DNA from: Emticicia sp037153985
Lineage (GTDB): Bacteria > Bacteroidota > Bacteroidia > Cytophagales > Spirosomataceae
Assembly (NCBI RefSeq): GCF_037153985.1
Contig: NZ_JBBAYI010000003.1
Coordinates: 1 to 64,000 of the forward strand
Direction of reading: 5' to 3'
Length of the DNA: 64,000 bases
Shown: positions 8,830 to 16,551 of the stretch, one piece after another
Position numbering within the stretch: position 1 is the first letter of the stretch
How the letters are laid out: each line of letters starts with the position of its first letter
Translations under genes and position numbers: made by a program
The notes under the pieces: model-generated
Told to the model about the DNA's origin: nothing
The model's input: the letters and a program-made list of their open reading frames with translations, nothing else
The model's database searches: none

Positions 8830-10344
8830 TTAAAGGCTATTATATTTAATTAAATCAAGGCCGATTAGTTCTTTTAGCATTTCGTAAATTTTCGCCCCAT
8901 TTTTTTGTGGATTCTGAGCAGGATATTTCAGATTCCATGCAGTAACCAATTCTTGAAAACTGGTCTCACCCTGAAACATCTCCAACATTTCACATTCAGC
9001 TTCTGATAACAAAAATTCCTGAAAACACTCTTTCTGTGAATCTATAATCAGAGTATACCAGTAATATTCGGAGGCATATACTAAATCGTTAAACCAGTTG
9101 AATTTACTCTTTAATACTAGTGCTTTATTGAAACTAAACGTAAGTTGGCTTAATTGCTCATAACTTTTTAAACAGAAATCCAAGTGAGAGTCCATGCGTA
9201 AAAATATGGCATTTGAATCAGTTTTTTGCAATAGGTTTTTTACTATTTCAAGCCTTTGTTTTTCAAAGCCTACGCAATCTGTCAGTTTTTCTGTTTCAGT
9301 ATGGTTTTCAAAATTTCTGAGGGTATTGTTTTCTATATTAACTCCAAAAATAGTTTGTGTTCGGATAAACGGATACGCCAAAACATCTTCAGGTTTATCA
9401 AAAATCCATTTTATGTGTGGAAGCCTCTTTTCATTTTCCGGATTAAGCATATTTCGGAGTTCTTGCTGTGTATGCTTATGTTGCTGGTATAGTTTATTTA
9501 TTTTTTCTAGTTGTTCAGGCCAAAAACGATGCAGCCAGTACTCCATCATATTACATAAGTGAAGTTTATACTTGCTTGAACCTAATAAATGAATAAAACC
9601 AGGCGTTTGGGAAACAGCCGAAATCTTGTTAAAATCAATTACATCAATAAAGTTGCTTCTGAATACTGGTTTCCTTAGAAACTTAATTTTAACCTGACGA
9701 TAATTTACCAGATACAAGAAAATAAGCTGTTCGATAAAATAAGGAACAAAACTATATATTTCAGGATTTTTAGCCAGAATATCCTTATTTTTATCAAGAA
9801 AGACAATAACCTCTTCATAAAACTCCCTGAAAATACTCAAGTGGTTTCCGCCAACAATACCCACATTAGCAGCCATTCCGGCTTTTGCGTTAGTCTGTTT
9901 TAAAAATTCAGGAATATAAGCCCCATCTTTTTCAAGGCTGAGTAAGATGGTTTTATACATAGGCTCATCGACTTCTATACATTGCGCAAAAGCCTCTGCT
10001 TTCAGGAAATCATCTGAGGGTTTTTCAAACCAGAAAACATCGCCGTCCACATGGGCGTAGGGTTCTTGCTGCGTGGCATAAGTGAAAATCTTCGTTAATG
10101 CCCACGACTGCTTCATTAAATCTTCCTGATTATCTAATTCTCTAGAAACCTTATCATAGGCTAAGCCCAAATCTTCTACAAGCATTTTTGCACCTGCCGA
10201 ATTACAGTAAAGATGTAGCTCATCAAAGTTTTTTCTTAATAAACAATAACTTAACGACCAGCTTATGTATTCAAAACGCTTGTTTATCCAGCCACCTGCA
10301 TTGATTGATTTTTTACTAATCCAAAAACTTTGAACTGCATTCAT
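8830..10344 (-). CDS. Glycosyltransferase-like protein (DUF6734-like) with PqqD-like C-terminal tail
   Basis: 504 residues. The N-terminal ~300 residues resemble a GT-A-like family (I recall DUF6734 but am not certain): SFWISKKSINAGGW near the start, AYDKVSRELDN, and a DxD-type motif in YAHVDGDVFWFEKP, followed by GMAANVGIVGGNHLSIFREF. The last ~60 residues (from LLSEAECEMLEMFQGETSFQ to LKELIGLDLIKY) look like the winged-helix part of PqqD/RiPP recognition elements. The gene is divergent from the adjacent cassette with only 49 bp between start codons. Function inferred: sugar transfer or peptide-linked modification in the same pathway as the PqqD-HprK genes. The exact reaction is unknown. Confidence 0.55.
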   Translation of the reverse strand: MNAVQSFWISKKSINAGGWINKRFEYISWSLSYCLLRKNFDELHLYCNSAGAKMLVEDLGLAYDKVSRELDNQEDLMKQSWALTKIFTYATQQEPYAHVDGDVFWFEKPSDDFLKAEAFAQCIEVDEPMYKTILLSLEKDGAYIPEFLKQTNAKAGMAANVGIVGGNHLSIFREFYEEVIVFLDKNKDILAKNPEIYSFVPYFIEQLIFLYLVNYRQVKIKFLRKPVFRSNFIDVIDFNKISAVSQTPGFIHLLGSSKYKLHLCNMMEYWLHRFWPEQLEKINKLYQQHKHTQQELRNMLNPENEKRLPHIKWIFDKPEDVLAYPFIRTQTIFGVNIENNTLRNFENHTETEKLTDCVGFEKQRLEIVKNLLQKTDSNAIFLRMDSHLDFCLKSYEQLSQLTFSFNKALVLKSKFNWFNDLVYASEYYWYTLIIDSQKECFQEFLLSEAECEMLEMFQGETSFQELVTAWNLKYPAQNPQKNGAKIYEMLKELIGLDLIKYNSL

Positions 10345-10381
10345 TCTTTAATTTTATTATCTATTGTTTAAATTGTTGCCT

Positions 10382-10389
10382 TATATTTG
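10382..10389 (+). promoter_or_regulatory. Putative -7 element (TATATTTG) of the PqqD/HprK cassette
   Basis: Perfect TAnnTTTG four nt before ATG 10394. The nearest upstream TTG (10364-10366) is only 15 nt away, shorter than usual. If it is real, the transcript would be nearly leaderless. Confidence 0.3.
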
Positions 10390-10393
10390 TGAA

Positions 10394-11620
10394 ATGCAAC
10401 GGTTGTTTGACCAAAAGAAGTATTTTATTATAGCAAGTGCCTGTTTTTTTCTGCTGATTTTTATTTTTCACATAAACGGAAATGAAATTCTGGCAGCATA
10501 TAGGCTCAAAATTATATATAAATTCTATAAAGTTTTAAATAAATTAGAAAGCAGCAATGAGTTTAAATATTCGGCAACTGAGTTTGTTCAGGATTCAAGT
10601 ATTTCCAAGCCTGTAATGGCCAAAGAAAGTGTGTATTTTCCTGACCAACTACTGGTAGCTGAAAAAAACGGAATAATAAAAAAAATAGACCCTGTACATC
10701 ATACCCACGAGATTGTTTTAGACATTTCAAGGAAAAACTCCGAAGAACAATTGATTGAATTTTATGGGTTTGAGTTTCATCCGAAAGACTCTGTTCTGGC
10801 TATAGCATATACTTCGTTTAATAAAAGAAAAAAACAGACACAAAACATTGAGTTAATTCCTTTTAACGGCAAAAAACTCAAGTATACTTTTAGAAAAAAA
10901 GTTTATCAGATTCCTTATTCAAACGCACATTTTGGCGGTGCACTTTTATTTGATTCCCTAGGGCATCTTTTCATTTCTACTGCTGACTATACTTATGGCG
11001 ATGGTGAAAATTATTGCCAAAGCCTTGAAAACCTATACGGAAAAGTATTAAGAATAAAAATTGATGCTTTAACGGTGACTATTCCAGAAGACAATCCGTT
11101 TTATAACCTTAAAAATGCTTGCAGGGAAATCTGGGCATACGGTTTTAGGAACCCTTTCAGAATGACATTTACTGAAAACAGTCAAAGAATTATACTTGGC
11201 GATGTAGGCCATAACAAGATTGAAGAGATAAATATAGTAGAGGCAGGAAAGAACTATGGTTGGAGTATTAAGGAAGGAACAAGTTTTTTTAAAGAATTGT
11301 CCATAAACAAAAAATTTATTAACGCTGTTTATGAGTATAAACATGGAACTGACGGCTTCTCTGTAACAGGAGGAATTGTATACAAGGGAGATAAATTCCC
11401 TGAGTTAAAAAACAAGTACATTTTTGGTGATTATATTCTGGGCAATATATGGGCATTAAACCTTGCAGAAAAAAAACCAAAACCTAGCCTATTACTTACA
11501 AATGCTTGTGGTGTTACTTCGTTTTATGAAACAAAAAATGGTGATATAATCTGGACCGACTTAGTAAAAAGTAAAATTTATAAATTAATAAACCTGAATG
11601 AAAGCCTACCAATTAGATAA
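10394..11620 (+). CDS. Membrane-anchored sorbosone/glucose dehydrogenase-fold protein
   Basis: 408 residues from ATG 10394; a TTG 30 nt upstream in frame is less likely. MQRLFDQKKYFIIASACFFL begins an N-terminal signal anchor, so the propeller should face the periplasm. The family motifs are clear: LLVAEKNGIIKKID, LYGKVLRIKID, CREIWAYGFRNPFRMTF, ILGDVGHNKIEEINIVEAGK, YGWSIKEG and GGIVYKGDKFPELKNKYIFGDY. These mark the soluble glucose dehydrogenase/GSDH six-bladed propeller; many members bind PQQ, but PQQ use here is not established. The 3' end overlaps the PqqD gene by 23 bp, so the two are translationally linked. Confidence 0.8.
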   Translation: MQRLFDQKKYFIIASACFFLLIFIFHINGNEILAAYRLKIIYKFYKVLNKLESSNEFKYSATEFVQDSSISKPVMAKESVYFPDQLLVAEKNGIIKKIDPVHHTHEIVLDISRKNSEEQLIEFYGFEFHPKDSVLAIAYTSFNKRKKQTQNIELIPFNGKKLKYTFRKKVYQIPYSNAHFGGALLFDSLGHLFISTADYTYGDGENYCQSLENLYGKVLRIKIDALTVTIPEDNPFYNLKNACREIWAYGFRNPFRMTFTENSQRIILGDVGHNKIEEINIVEAGKNYGWSIKEGTSFFKELSINKKFINAVYEYKHGTDGFSVTGGIVYKGDKFPELKNKYIFGDYILGNIWALNLAEKKPKPSLLLTNACGVTSFYETKNGDIIWTDLVKSKIYKLINLNESLPIR

Positions 11621-12020
11621 AACCAATATTGCACAGGAAGTTTTCGGCAATGAAGCCGTATTAATTAATATCCCTTTAGGAAAATATTATAGTGTCAGAG
11701 GAACAACAGGTATCAGAGTGCTGGAATTGCTACAAGAACCTACCAATTTGGAAAACATCTGGACTGGTATTCAAAACGAATTCCAAACTGACGAACCAAA
11801 TGCAAAGGCAGAAATAGAAGCGTTTGTTAATCAACTAGCTGAGGAACAAATAATTACTGAGGAGCCATATACGACTTTTGCTATAAGTGAAGAAGCATCA
11901 ATAAAACTACCTTACGAAAAAGTTGAACTGGAGATTTTCGACGATATGCAGGAACTCATTATGCTAGACCCCATACATGATGTAGAGTCTTTTAAAGGAT
12001 GGCCACAAAAAAAGGACTAA
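11598..12020 (+). CDS. PqqD-family peptide-binding protein (RiPP recognition element)
   Basis: 140 residues. It has the PqqD fold order: beta strands (EAVLINIPLGKYYSVRGTTG), then helices RVLELLQEPTNLENIWTGI and AEIEAFVNQLAEEQIITEE. PqqD-like proteins bind leader peptides and hand them to modifying enzymes. It overlaps the dehydrogenase gene by 23 bp and ends 6 bp before the HprK-like gene. The acidic C-terminal tail (about 95-140) goes beyond the usual ~90-residue domain. No precursor peptide is obvious nearby. Confidence 0.75.
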   Translation: MKAYQLDKTNIAQEVFGNEAVLINIPLGKYYSVRGTTGIRVLELLQEPTNLENIWTGIQNEFQTDEPNAKAEIEAFVNQLAEEQIITEEPYTTFAISEEASIKLPYEKVELEIFDDMQELIMLDPIHDVESFKGWPQKKD

Positions 12021-12026
12021 AGCAGT

Positions 12027-13013
12027 ATGTTTGATTTTGAGAAACAGCATTTTTTGAGTTCGGTAAACTTGTATAGCATTGGTGGACAGTTTTTCGAGGT
12101 GTTATCTTATGGTGAATTTAGCTCAGAAAAATACCTGAGAGCTTTGGCGCACTTATCATGCAAGAGCGTAAGTCAGGAAAGTGTAAAAATTCACCTTATT
12201 GAATCTAAAAGTACAGGTATTATCCCTCCAGAGGAATGGTTAAACTGGCCTGATATTGACTCTTATAGCGGCGATTTACTCAACTTTGGTAACAATCGTG
12301 CTGTATTTAATTCAACAGAACCTTCGTTTATTTTTGTTGACTATTCTTCTAAAAATATATACTACTGGGTAGACGATTTTTGCCGGTTACCTCCTAATGA
12401 AACCGCAGCCCCGTTAAGAATGGTTTTCCATTTGTGGTTTGAGCCTACTGCTTCATTCTTATGCCATGCTGCTGGCTTAGGAATCTCAGAAGAAGGCGTT
12501 TTATTAACTGGGAAAAGTGGCTCAGGGAAATCAACAAGCACTTTGTCATGCCTGAACACAAAACTCAAATATGCCGGAGATGATTTTATTCTGGTTGACC
12601 CTGAACAAAATCTTGTATATAGCCTTTATAGTGTAGCAAAACTCAACATTGAACAGTTTGATAATTTTACCCATCTGAAACCACTGATAAGCAACATTGA
12701 ACAGATTCCGAGAGAAAAAGGGCATGTATATATCAACGAGTCTTTTACCGACTCTATGATAACCCAGTTCAGTATTAAGGCTATTCTTTTACCAACTATA
12801 ACAGGTCTGGAAGATACCTTTATTCAGGAATGCTCAAAGCTCGATGCCATTAAAGCATTGGTTCCGTCGTCGGTCTGGATTCTAAGGTCAAATACGAAAG
12901 CTGTTGAGAAAATGAAGCTATTTATTTCAAAAACTCCCACCTTCCGACTCATGGCAGGTGTAAATCTAAACCAAATTGCCCCTATACTAACAGCGTTTAT
13001 TAATGAAAATTAG
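12027..13013 (+). CDS. HprK-related serine kinase-like protein
   Basis: 328 residues. The kinase core lies at about 145-260: His147 in LCHAAG, a P-loop TGKSGSGKST at 161-170, and YAGDDFILVD as the second acidic motif. There is no separate HprK N-terminal sensor domain of the Firmicutes type, and no HPr gene nearby. Related kinases next to PqqD and nucleotidyltransferase genes occur in HPr-rel-A cassettes and in phosphorylated lasso peptide clusters. The likely role is phosphorylating a peptide or small carrier; this is inferred. It overlaps the GT2 gene by 11 bp. Confidence 0.75.
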   Translation: MFDFEKQHFLSSVNLYSIGGQFFEVLSYGEFSSEKYLRALAHLSCKSVSQESVKIHLIESKSTGIIPPEEWLNWPDIDSYSGDLLNFGNNRAVFNSTEPSFIFVDYSSKNIYYWVDDFCRLPPNETAAPLRMVFHLWFEPTASFLCHAAGLGISEEGVLLTGKSGSGKSTSTLSCLNTKLKYAGDDFILVDPEQNLVYSLYSVAKLNIEQFDNFTHLKPLISNIEQIPREKGHVYINESFTDSMITQFSIKAILLPTITGLEDTFIQECSKLDAIKALVPSSVWILRSNTKAVEKMKLFISKTPTFRLMAGVNLNQIAPILTAFINEN

Positions 13014-13674
13014 CATAATTATTACCGCTTATAACGTAGAAAAATACATTAAAGAGGCTGTGGAGTCTGCGTTGAATCAAACCTATAAAAATACTGAAAT
13101 TATTGTATTAAACGATGGCTCGACCGACAACACCTTGCAGGTTCTGCAATCGTTTAACAATGATATTAAACTGGTAAGCCATGAAAACATCGGCCTTGCC
13201 AGAACCATCAATAAAAGCCTGGAACTAGTAACCGGCGATTTTATTACTTTTTTAGATGGAGATGATATATTCGTAGCCAACAAGCTAGAAAAGCAGCTAA
13301 AAGAGTTTGAGACAGACCCCACCCTTGAAGCTACATTTGGACAAATGGAGCAATTTTTAAGTCCTGAATTAATGCTTTTTCCACAAAGATTCCAGTTTCA
13401 AAAAGGACAAATTGCTGGTCAAACTAAAACCACAGCACTATTTAAAAGTGATGTTTTTAAAAAATATGGTTATTTCCCAGAAGTACAAACCCTTGATTTT
13501 GTTATCTGGTTCGATTCGGCAAAGTCTCAGGGAATTACCTATAACCAAACCGACGATTTAGTGACTTACCGACGAATAAGGGAAAATTCCAATTCGCAAG
13601 ACCCAACGTATTACCCCCACTTATTAAGGTTTTTAAAAGACAGAATTAACCACAAAAGAGTTATAAACTCATGA
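13003..13674 (+). CDS. Family 2 glycosyltransferase
   Basis: 223 residues. The GT-A core is complete for a short GT2: ISIIITAYNVEKYIKEAVES, TEIIVLNDGSTDNTLQVL and GDFITFLDGDDIFVANKLEK with the DxD-like acidic pair. It lacks membrane helices. It starts 11 bp inside the HprK-like gene and ends 4 bp inside the nucleotidyltransferase gene, so it is part of the same cassette. Sugar donor and acceptor are unknown. Confidence 0.85.
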   Translation: MKISIIITAYNVEKYIKEAVESALNQTYKNTEIIVLNDGSTDNTLQVLQSFNNDIKLVSHENIGLARTINKSLELVTGDFITFLDGDDIFVANKLEKQLKEFETDPTLEATFGQMEQFLSPELMLFPQRFQFQKGQIAGQTKTTALFKSDVFKKYGYFPEVQTLDFVIWFDSAKSQGITYNQTDDLVTYRRIRENSNSQDPTYYPHLLRFLKDRINHKRVINS

Positions 13675-14789
13675 GCCATACGGGCGGACATTTTCCTGAT
13701 GAAAAACAAACGCTACTGTTAAAGGCGGCATTGAGCGAACGCCTCAAAGCAATACGGTATTTTGTTGAATGGTTGGAAATTAATCAATTAGATAAACTTG
13801 ACCCTTCTTCATCTGGTTTTTTATCTGATTTCATGGACAGCATCGATTCGGGTAGCCAAAGATTATTACCACTAGTTATTCATAATTTAGGAGAAAATAC
13901 ACACCCCTATTTTGTTTTTTTGCTAGGAACAAGAAAAAACTATTGGGTAAAAAATAAGCAAATTACTCATAAAGCATTTGGCATAATAAAAACATTAGAA
14001 CAGCATGGCATACCTGCAATGCCAATGAAGGGGCTGGATTTAGCGAATCGGTTTTATGAAAACATTGCTCACCGCCCCATGAATGATGGCGATTTGCTAA
14101 TACCTTACCAATACAGAGAAAAAGTAATTGAATTAACAAAAACCGGAGTATTTGGCAATAAGACCAGAGCTTTTGATTCAAAACCTAATAACTTAAATAC
14201 TGCTCTCAGGCTTGATTTTGAAGGTAAACTTAACATCGATTTACATTGGAGTATTTTCCGTGAATATGCTTTTCAAGCTCATGCAAGTGATTTTATCTGG
14301 CAAAAAGCTACAAAAACAATAATAGCCGGCGTAACTAATTATCAGATGACGGCTACACACGCACTTTTTCTAAATATAGCCAGTGGCCGGAGTTTTGATA
14401 GTGTACCGCCATTCAGGTGGGTTGCCGATGCTAAAAAAATTATGGATAAATCTACCATTGACTGGTCTGAGTTACTCGAGCTATGCAAGACGTTCCCGTT
14501 CAGACCCTTTCTGAAGAAAGCATTTACCTACTTGGCCGAACAACACCAGTTTGATATTCCGCTTACATTTCAGAAAGAGTTGAAATACTTGGAAACCAAC
14601 GAACTGGAAGAAAAATATTACCACGCAATATCGGTTAATAGCAGAAAATATGGGTTCGCTGGCGCATTATGGTTTATAACCAACCGAAACATTTTTTACC
14701 ATAAGCTATTTATGAAAGACACTGGTATTTCGTTGACACGATTTATTTTTACATGGCACTTTACAAAAATTAAAAGCATTATTTCATAA
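13671..14789 (+). CDS. Nucleotidyltransferase family protein (NTP_transf_5-like)
   Basis: 372 residues. The family hallmark is seen around residues 110-185: IPAMPMKGLDLANRFYEN, then RPMNDGDLLIPYQY (the acidic metal-binding pair) and LNIDLHWSIF. These proteins often sit beside HprK-like kinases and PqqD proteins in peptide-tailoring and exopolysaccharide loci, but most have no known substrate. It overlaps GT2 by 4 bp and is followed at once by the flippase-like gene. Confidence 0.75.
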   Translation: MSHTGGHFPDEKQTLLLKAALSERLKAIRYFVEWLEINQLDKLDPSSSGFLSDFMDSIDSGSQRLLPLVIHNLGENTHPYFVFLLGTRKNYWVKNKQITHKAFGIIKTLEQHGIPAMPMKGLDLANRFYENIAHRPMNDGDLLIPYQYREKVIELTKTGVFGNKTRAFDSKPNNLNTALRLDFEGKLNIDLHWSIFREYAFQAHASDFIWQKATKTIIAGVTNYQMTATHALFLNIASGRSFDSVPPFRWVADAKKIMDKSTIDWSELLELCKTFPFRPFLKKAFTYLAEQHQFDIPLTFQKELKYLETNELEEKYYHAISVNSRKYGFAGALWFITNRNIFYHKLFMKDTGISLTRFIFTWHFTKIKSIIS

Positions 14790-14792
14790 TTG

Positions 14793-15593
14793 ATGATTAT
14801 TCATTTTGTTCTGCTTCTTACGTTTTTTATTCATTTTTTCAGTACGGCCGTATTGTCTGTAAGGCTCGTTGGGATTCGTACCTCAAAAATGGCCGCCTCT
14901 TATGCAGTCTATAATGTAATTTTCTTAACTGTACGGTTTCTGACAACCTTTCAGGCCCCACTTTTAGTAAAAACAATCGAAAAATCGATTCTGAATGGTC
15001 AAGGACCCGACAACTGGTTGTTTTTTAAACTATGTCTGGTATCACTGCTTGGAAGTATCACAGGAGGGCTATTCATACCGACCCTTCAAAGGGTTATGTA
15101 TAATACCGTAGAAAAAGTATATGAGCATAATTCGCTGGTGAAAGTCCTTTTTCAATCAATAAGACCTAATGCTTTGAAACAGTTCTTCAAAGCGTTCTCA
15201 CTACCTAGTATTTCAAATATAAGTAGGCTAAACCGCCTACATGATATGCCAAAGAGTATTATTCTGATGAATATCATCATTGCTTCGCTAACCACCATTA
15301 GTGTTCTTTCTTGCCTTTATGCGGGCTATCTTAACCCAGACTTACGTACAACCTCCCTATCATTGAATGGCTTTATTGTGGGCTTTTCTACTATATTATT
15401 CATGATTGTTGTAGAGCCTCATTTAGGTATTACCGCCGACAAAGTTATTAATGGCCTGCATTCTAAAATTTATTTCAGAAGATACCTCATTTTTGTAGTC
15501 ATTGCCCGAATAATCGGCACAGGATTAAGTTTTTTACTTTTAATTCCTCTAGCCCATTTAGTAGTTTTTCTGGCAAAGTTGATTTACGTCTAA
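14793..15593 (+). CDS. Amj-like lipid II flippase family membrane protein
   Basis: 266 residues, starting at ATG 14793 (a TTG directly before it is also in frame). Several hydrophobic helices are seen, at the N-terminus (VLLLTFFIHFFSTAVLSVRL), around 65-85, 165-225 and at the C-terminus. The FSTAVLSVRLVGIRTSKMAAS segment matches the Amj (YdaH) family, an alternative lipid II flippase known from Bacillus. Placed last in a glycosyltransferase/kinase cassette, it may move a lipid-linked product; that is inferred. Confidence 0.65.
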   Translation: MIIHFVLLLTFFIHFFSTAVLSVRLVGIRTSKMAASYAVYNVIFLTVRFLTTFQAPLLVKTIEKSILNGQGPDNWLFFKLCLVSLLGSITGGLFIPTLQRVMYNTVEKVYEHNSLVKVLFQSIRPNALKQFFKAFSLPSISNISRLNRLHDMPKSIILMNIIIASLTTISVLSCLYAGYLNPDLRTTSLSLNGFIVGFSTILFMIVVEPHLGITADKVINGLHSKIYFRRYLIFVVIARIIGTGLSFLLLIPLAHLVVFLAKLIYV

Positions 15594-15770
15594 ACTATTA
15601 CTGTAACTGAGGTTTCGTTTTGTAAGGCCAGAAATTATCCTATTCTATACTAATTATACGTATCAGCTATTGCTCAGAGGCAAATTATACAATTAAACAG
15701 CACTTAAAAAATAGTTTGGTTTACTGGCTTTTATTTAAGTTTTTTTACTAACTTGTCATGGCGTTTTTAC

Positions 15771-15778
15771 TATGTTTG
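15771..15778 (+). promoter_or_regulatory. Putative -7 element (TATGTTTG)
   Basis: Perfect TAnnTTTG, 30 bp before the ATG of the 50-codon ORF. A TTG at 15753-15755 is 15 nt upstream, a little close. Confidence 0.35.
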
Positions 15779-15808
15779 TAACAACTTTTGCCAATTTGCT
15801 CTTTTATA

Positions 15809-15961
15809 ATGAAAACACTATCAGACATTATCCAAACAAAAAAACTTTCTTATGAAAGTTTAACACCAATACTTAATTTGGTTCAACCCCGAAAACACTT
15901 ACGCCTGCTATTATCTTACGAGTTTAGCAATTCCGTTTTCAGTTTTACCTCTCTTAAATAA
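15809..15961 (+). CDS. Possible 50-aa peptide of unknown function
   Basis: ATG 15809 to TAA 15961. The peptide starts MKTLSDIIQTKKLSYESLTP and ends FSNSVFSFTSLK. It has no signal peptide, no Gly-Gly leader site and no Cys. It lies 216 bp after the PqqD/HprK/flippase cassette and 30 bp after a -7-like element. It could be a precursor peptide for that cassette, an unrelated small protein or a chance ORF; the sequence alone cannot decide. Confidence 0.3.
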   Translation: MKTLSDIIQTKKLSYESLTPILNLVQPRKHLRLLLSYEFSNSVFSFTSLK

Positions 15962-16003
15962 ATACTCACCATTCGTTCATAACACCTTCCTTCTTATTTT
16001 GAT

Positions 16004-16477
16004 ATGATTTTCTTACAAGCAAGTTTATTCCCTACGGAATTCTTTCTAGTAATTCCTCATGTTATTCTGGCTCACATTTGTGGTGTACATTATCTTTTTT
16101 TACAGATTCAGCCCAGATATTCGTCTTACAGCCAATTAGGAAAAGTAACTAGTTGGGTAGCATTTGCCATTATTGTCTGGCTGGCGTTTTATGCTATCCC
16201 TGTCTGGATAATGATTTTCGGAGTCGTCTCAAAGGCTTCGGTTCTGGCAGCAACAGAGATTACTATTGTGCTGGTGGCTTTGTTTTTTATTGCTTTGCTG
16301 GTGGTTGAATCATACAATGTTTATAATCATCTTTTTCATAAACATTTCAAATCATTTTCATTACGGTACTTTATTGTATCAATTTTTATCAGTATCGGTG
16401 TATTTATTGTTACATTTCTGCTTTTTGGTTTACTTACCAAAAATGTAATTTTAACCGAAATAACCTATCAGAACTAA
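16004..16477 (+). CDS. Four-helix membrane protein of unknown function
   Basis: 157 residues with four strongly hydrophobic segments near residues 8-33, 48-74, 80-104 and 121-147. Short loops contain His residues (HVILAHICGVHY; YNVYNHLFHKHFK). No family is recognised. It is convergent with the histidine kinase gene, with a bidirectional hairpin between them. Confidence 0.6.
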   Translation: MIFLQASLFPTEFFLVIPHVILAHICGVHYLFLQIQPRYSSYSQLGKVTSWVAFAIIVWLAFYAIPVWIMIFGVVSKASVLAATEITIVLVALFFIALLVVESYNVYNHLFHKHFKSFSLRYFIVSIFISIGVFIVTFLLFGLLTKNVILTEITYQN

Positions 16478-16489
16478 AATTGCAAAATA

Positions 16490-16536
16490 TAAGCCCTGTA
16501 TCAGACCTGAGTAATAAGGTTTTGATATAGGGCTTA
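16490..16536. terminator. Bidirectional hairpin terminator
   Basis: 14-bp arms (TAAGCCCTGTATCA at 16490-16503; TGATATAGGGCTTA at 16523-16536) with one mismatch and an inner ACCT/AGGT pairing, between convergent genes. Confidence 0.65.
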
Positions 16537-16551
16537 ACTGTATCATTTATT

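Larger units (their letters stand above)
15597..16003 (+). other. Intergenic region with a small ORF
   Basis: About 400 bp. It holds one perfect TAnnTTTG element (15771-15778) and the 50-codon ORF at 15809-15961. No terminator hairpin with a T-run was found after the flippase-like gene. Confidence 0.5.
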
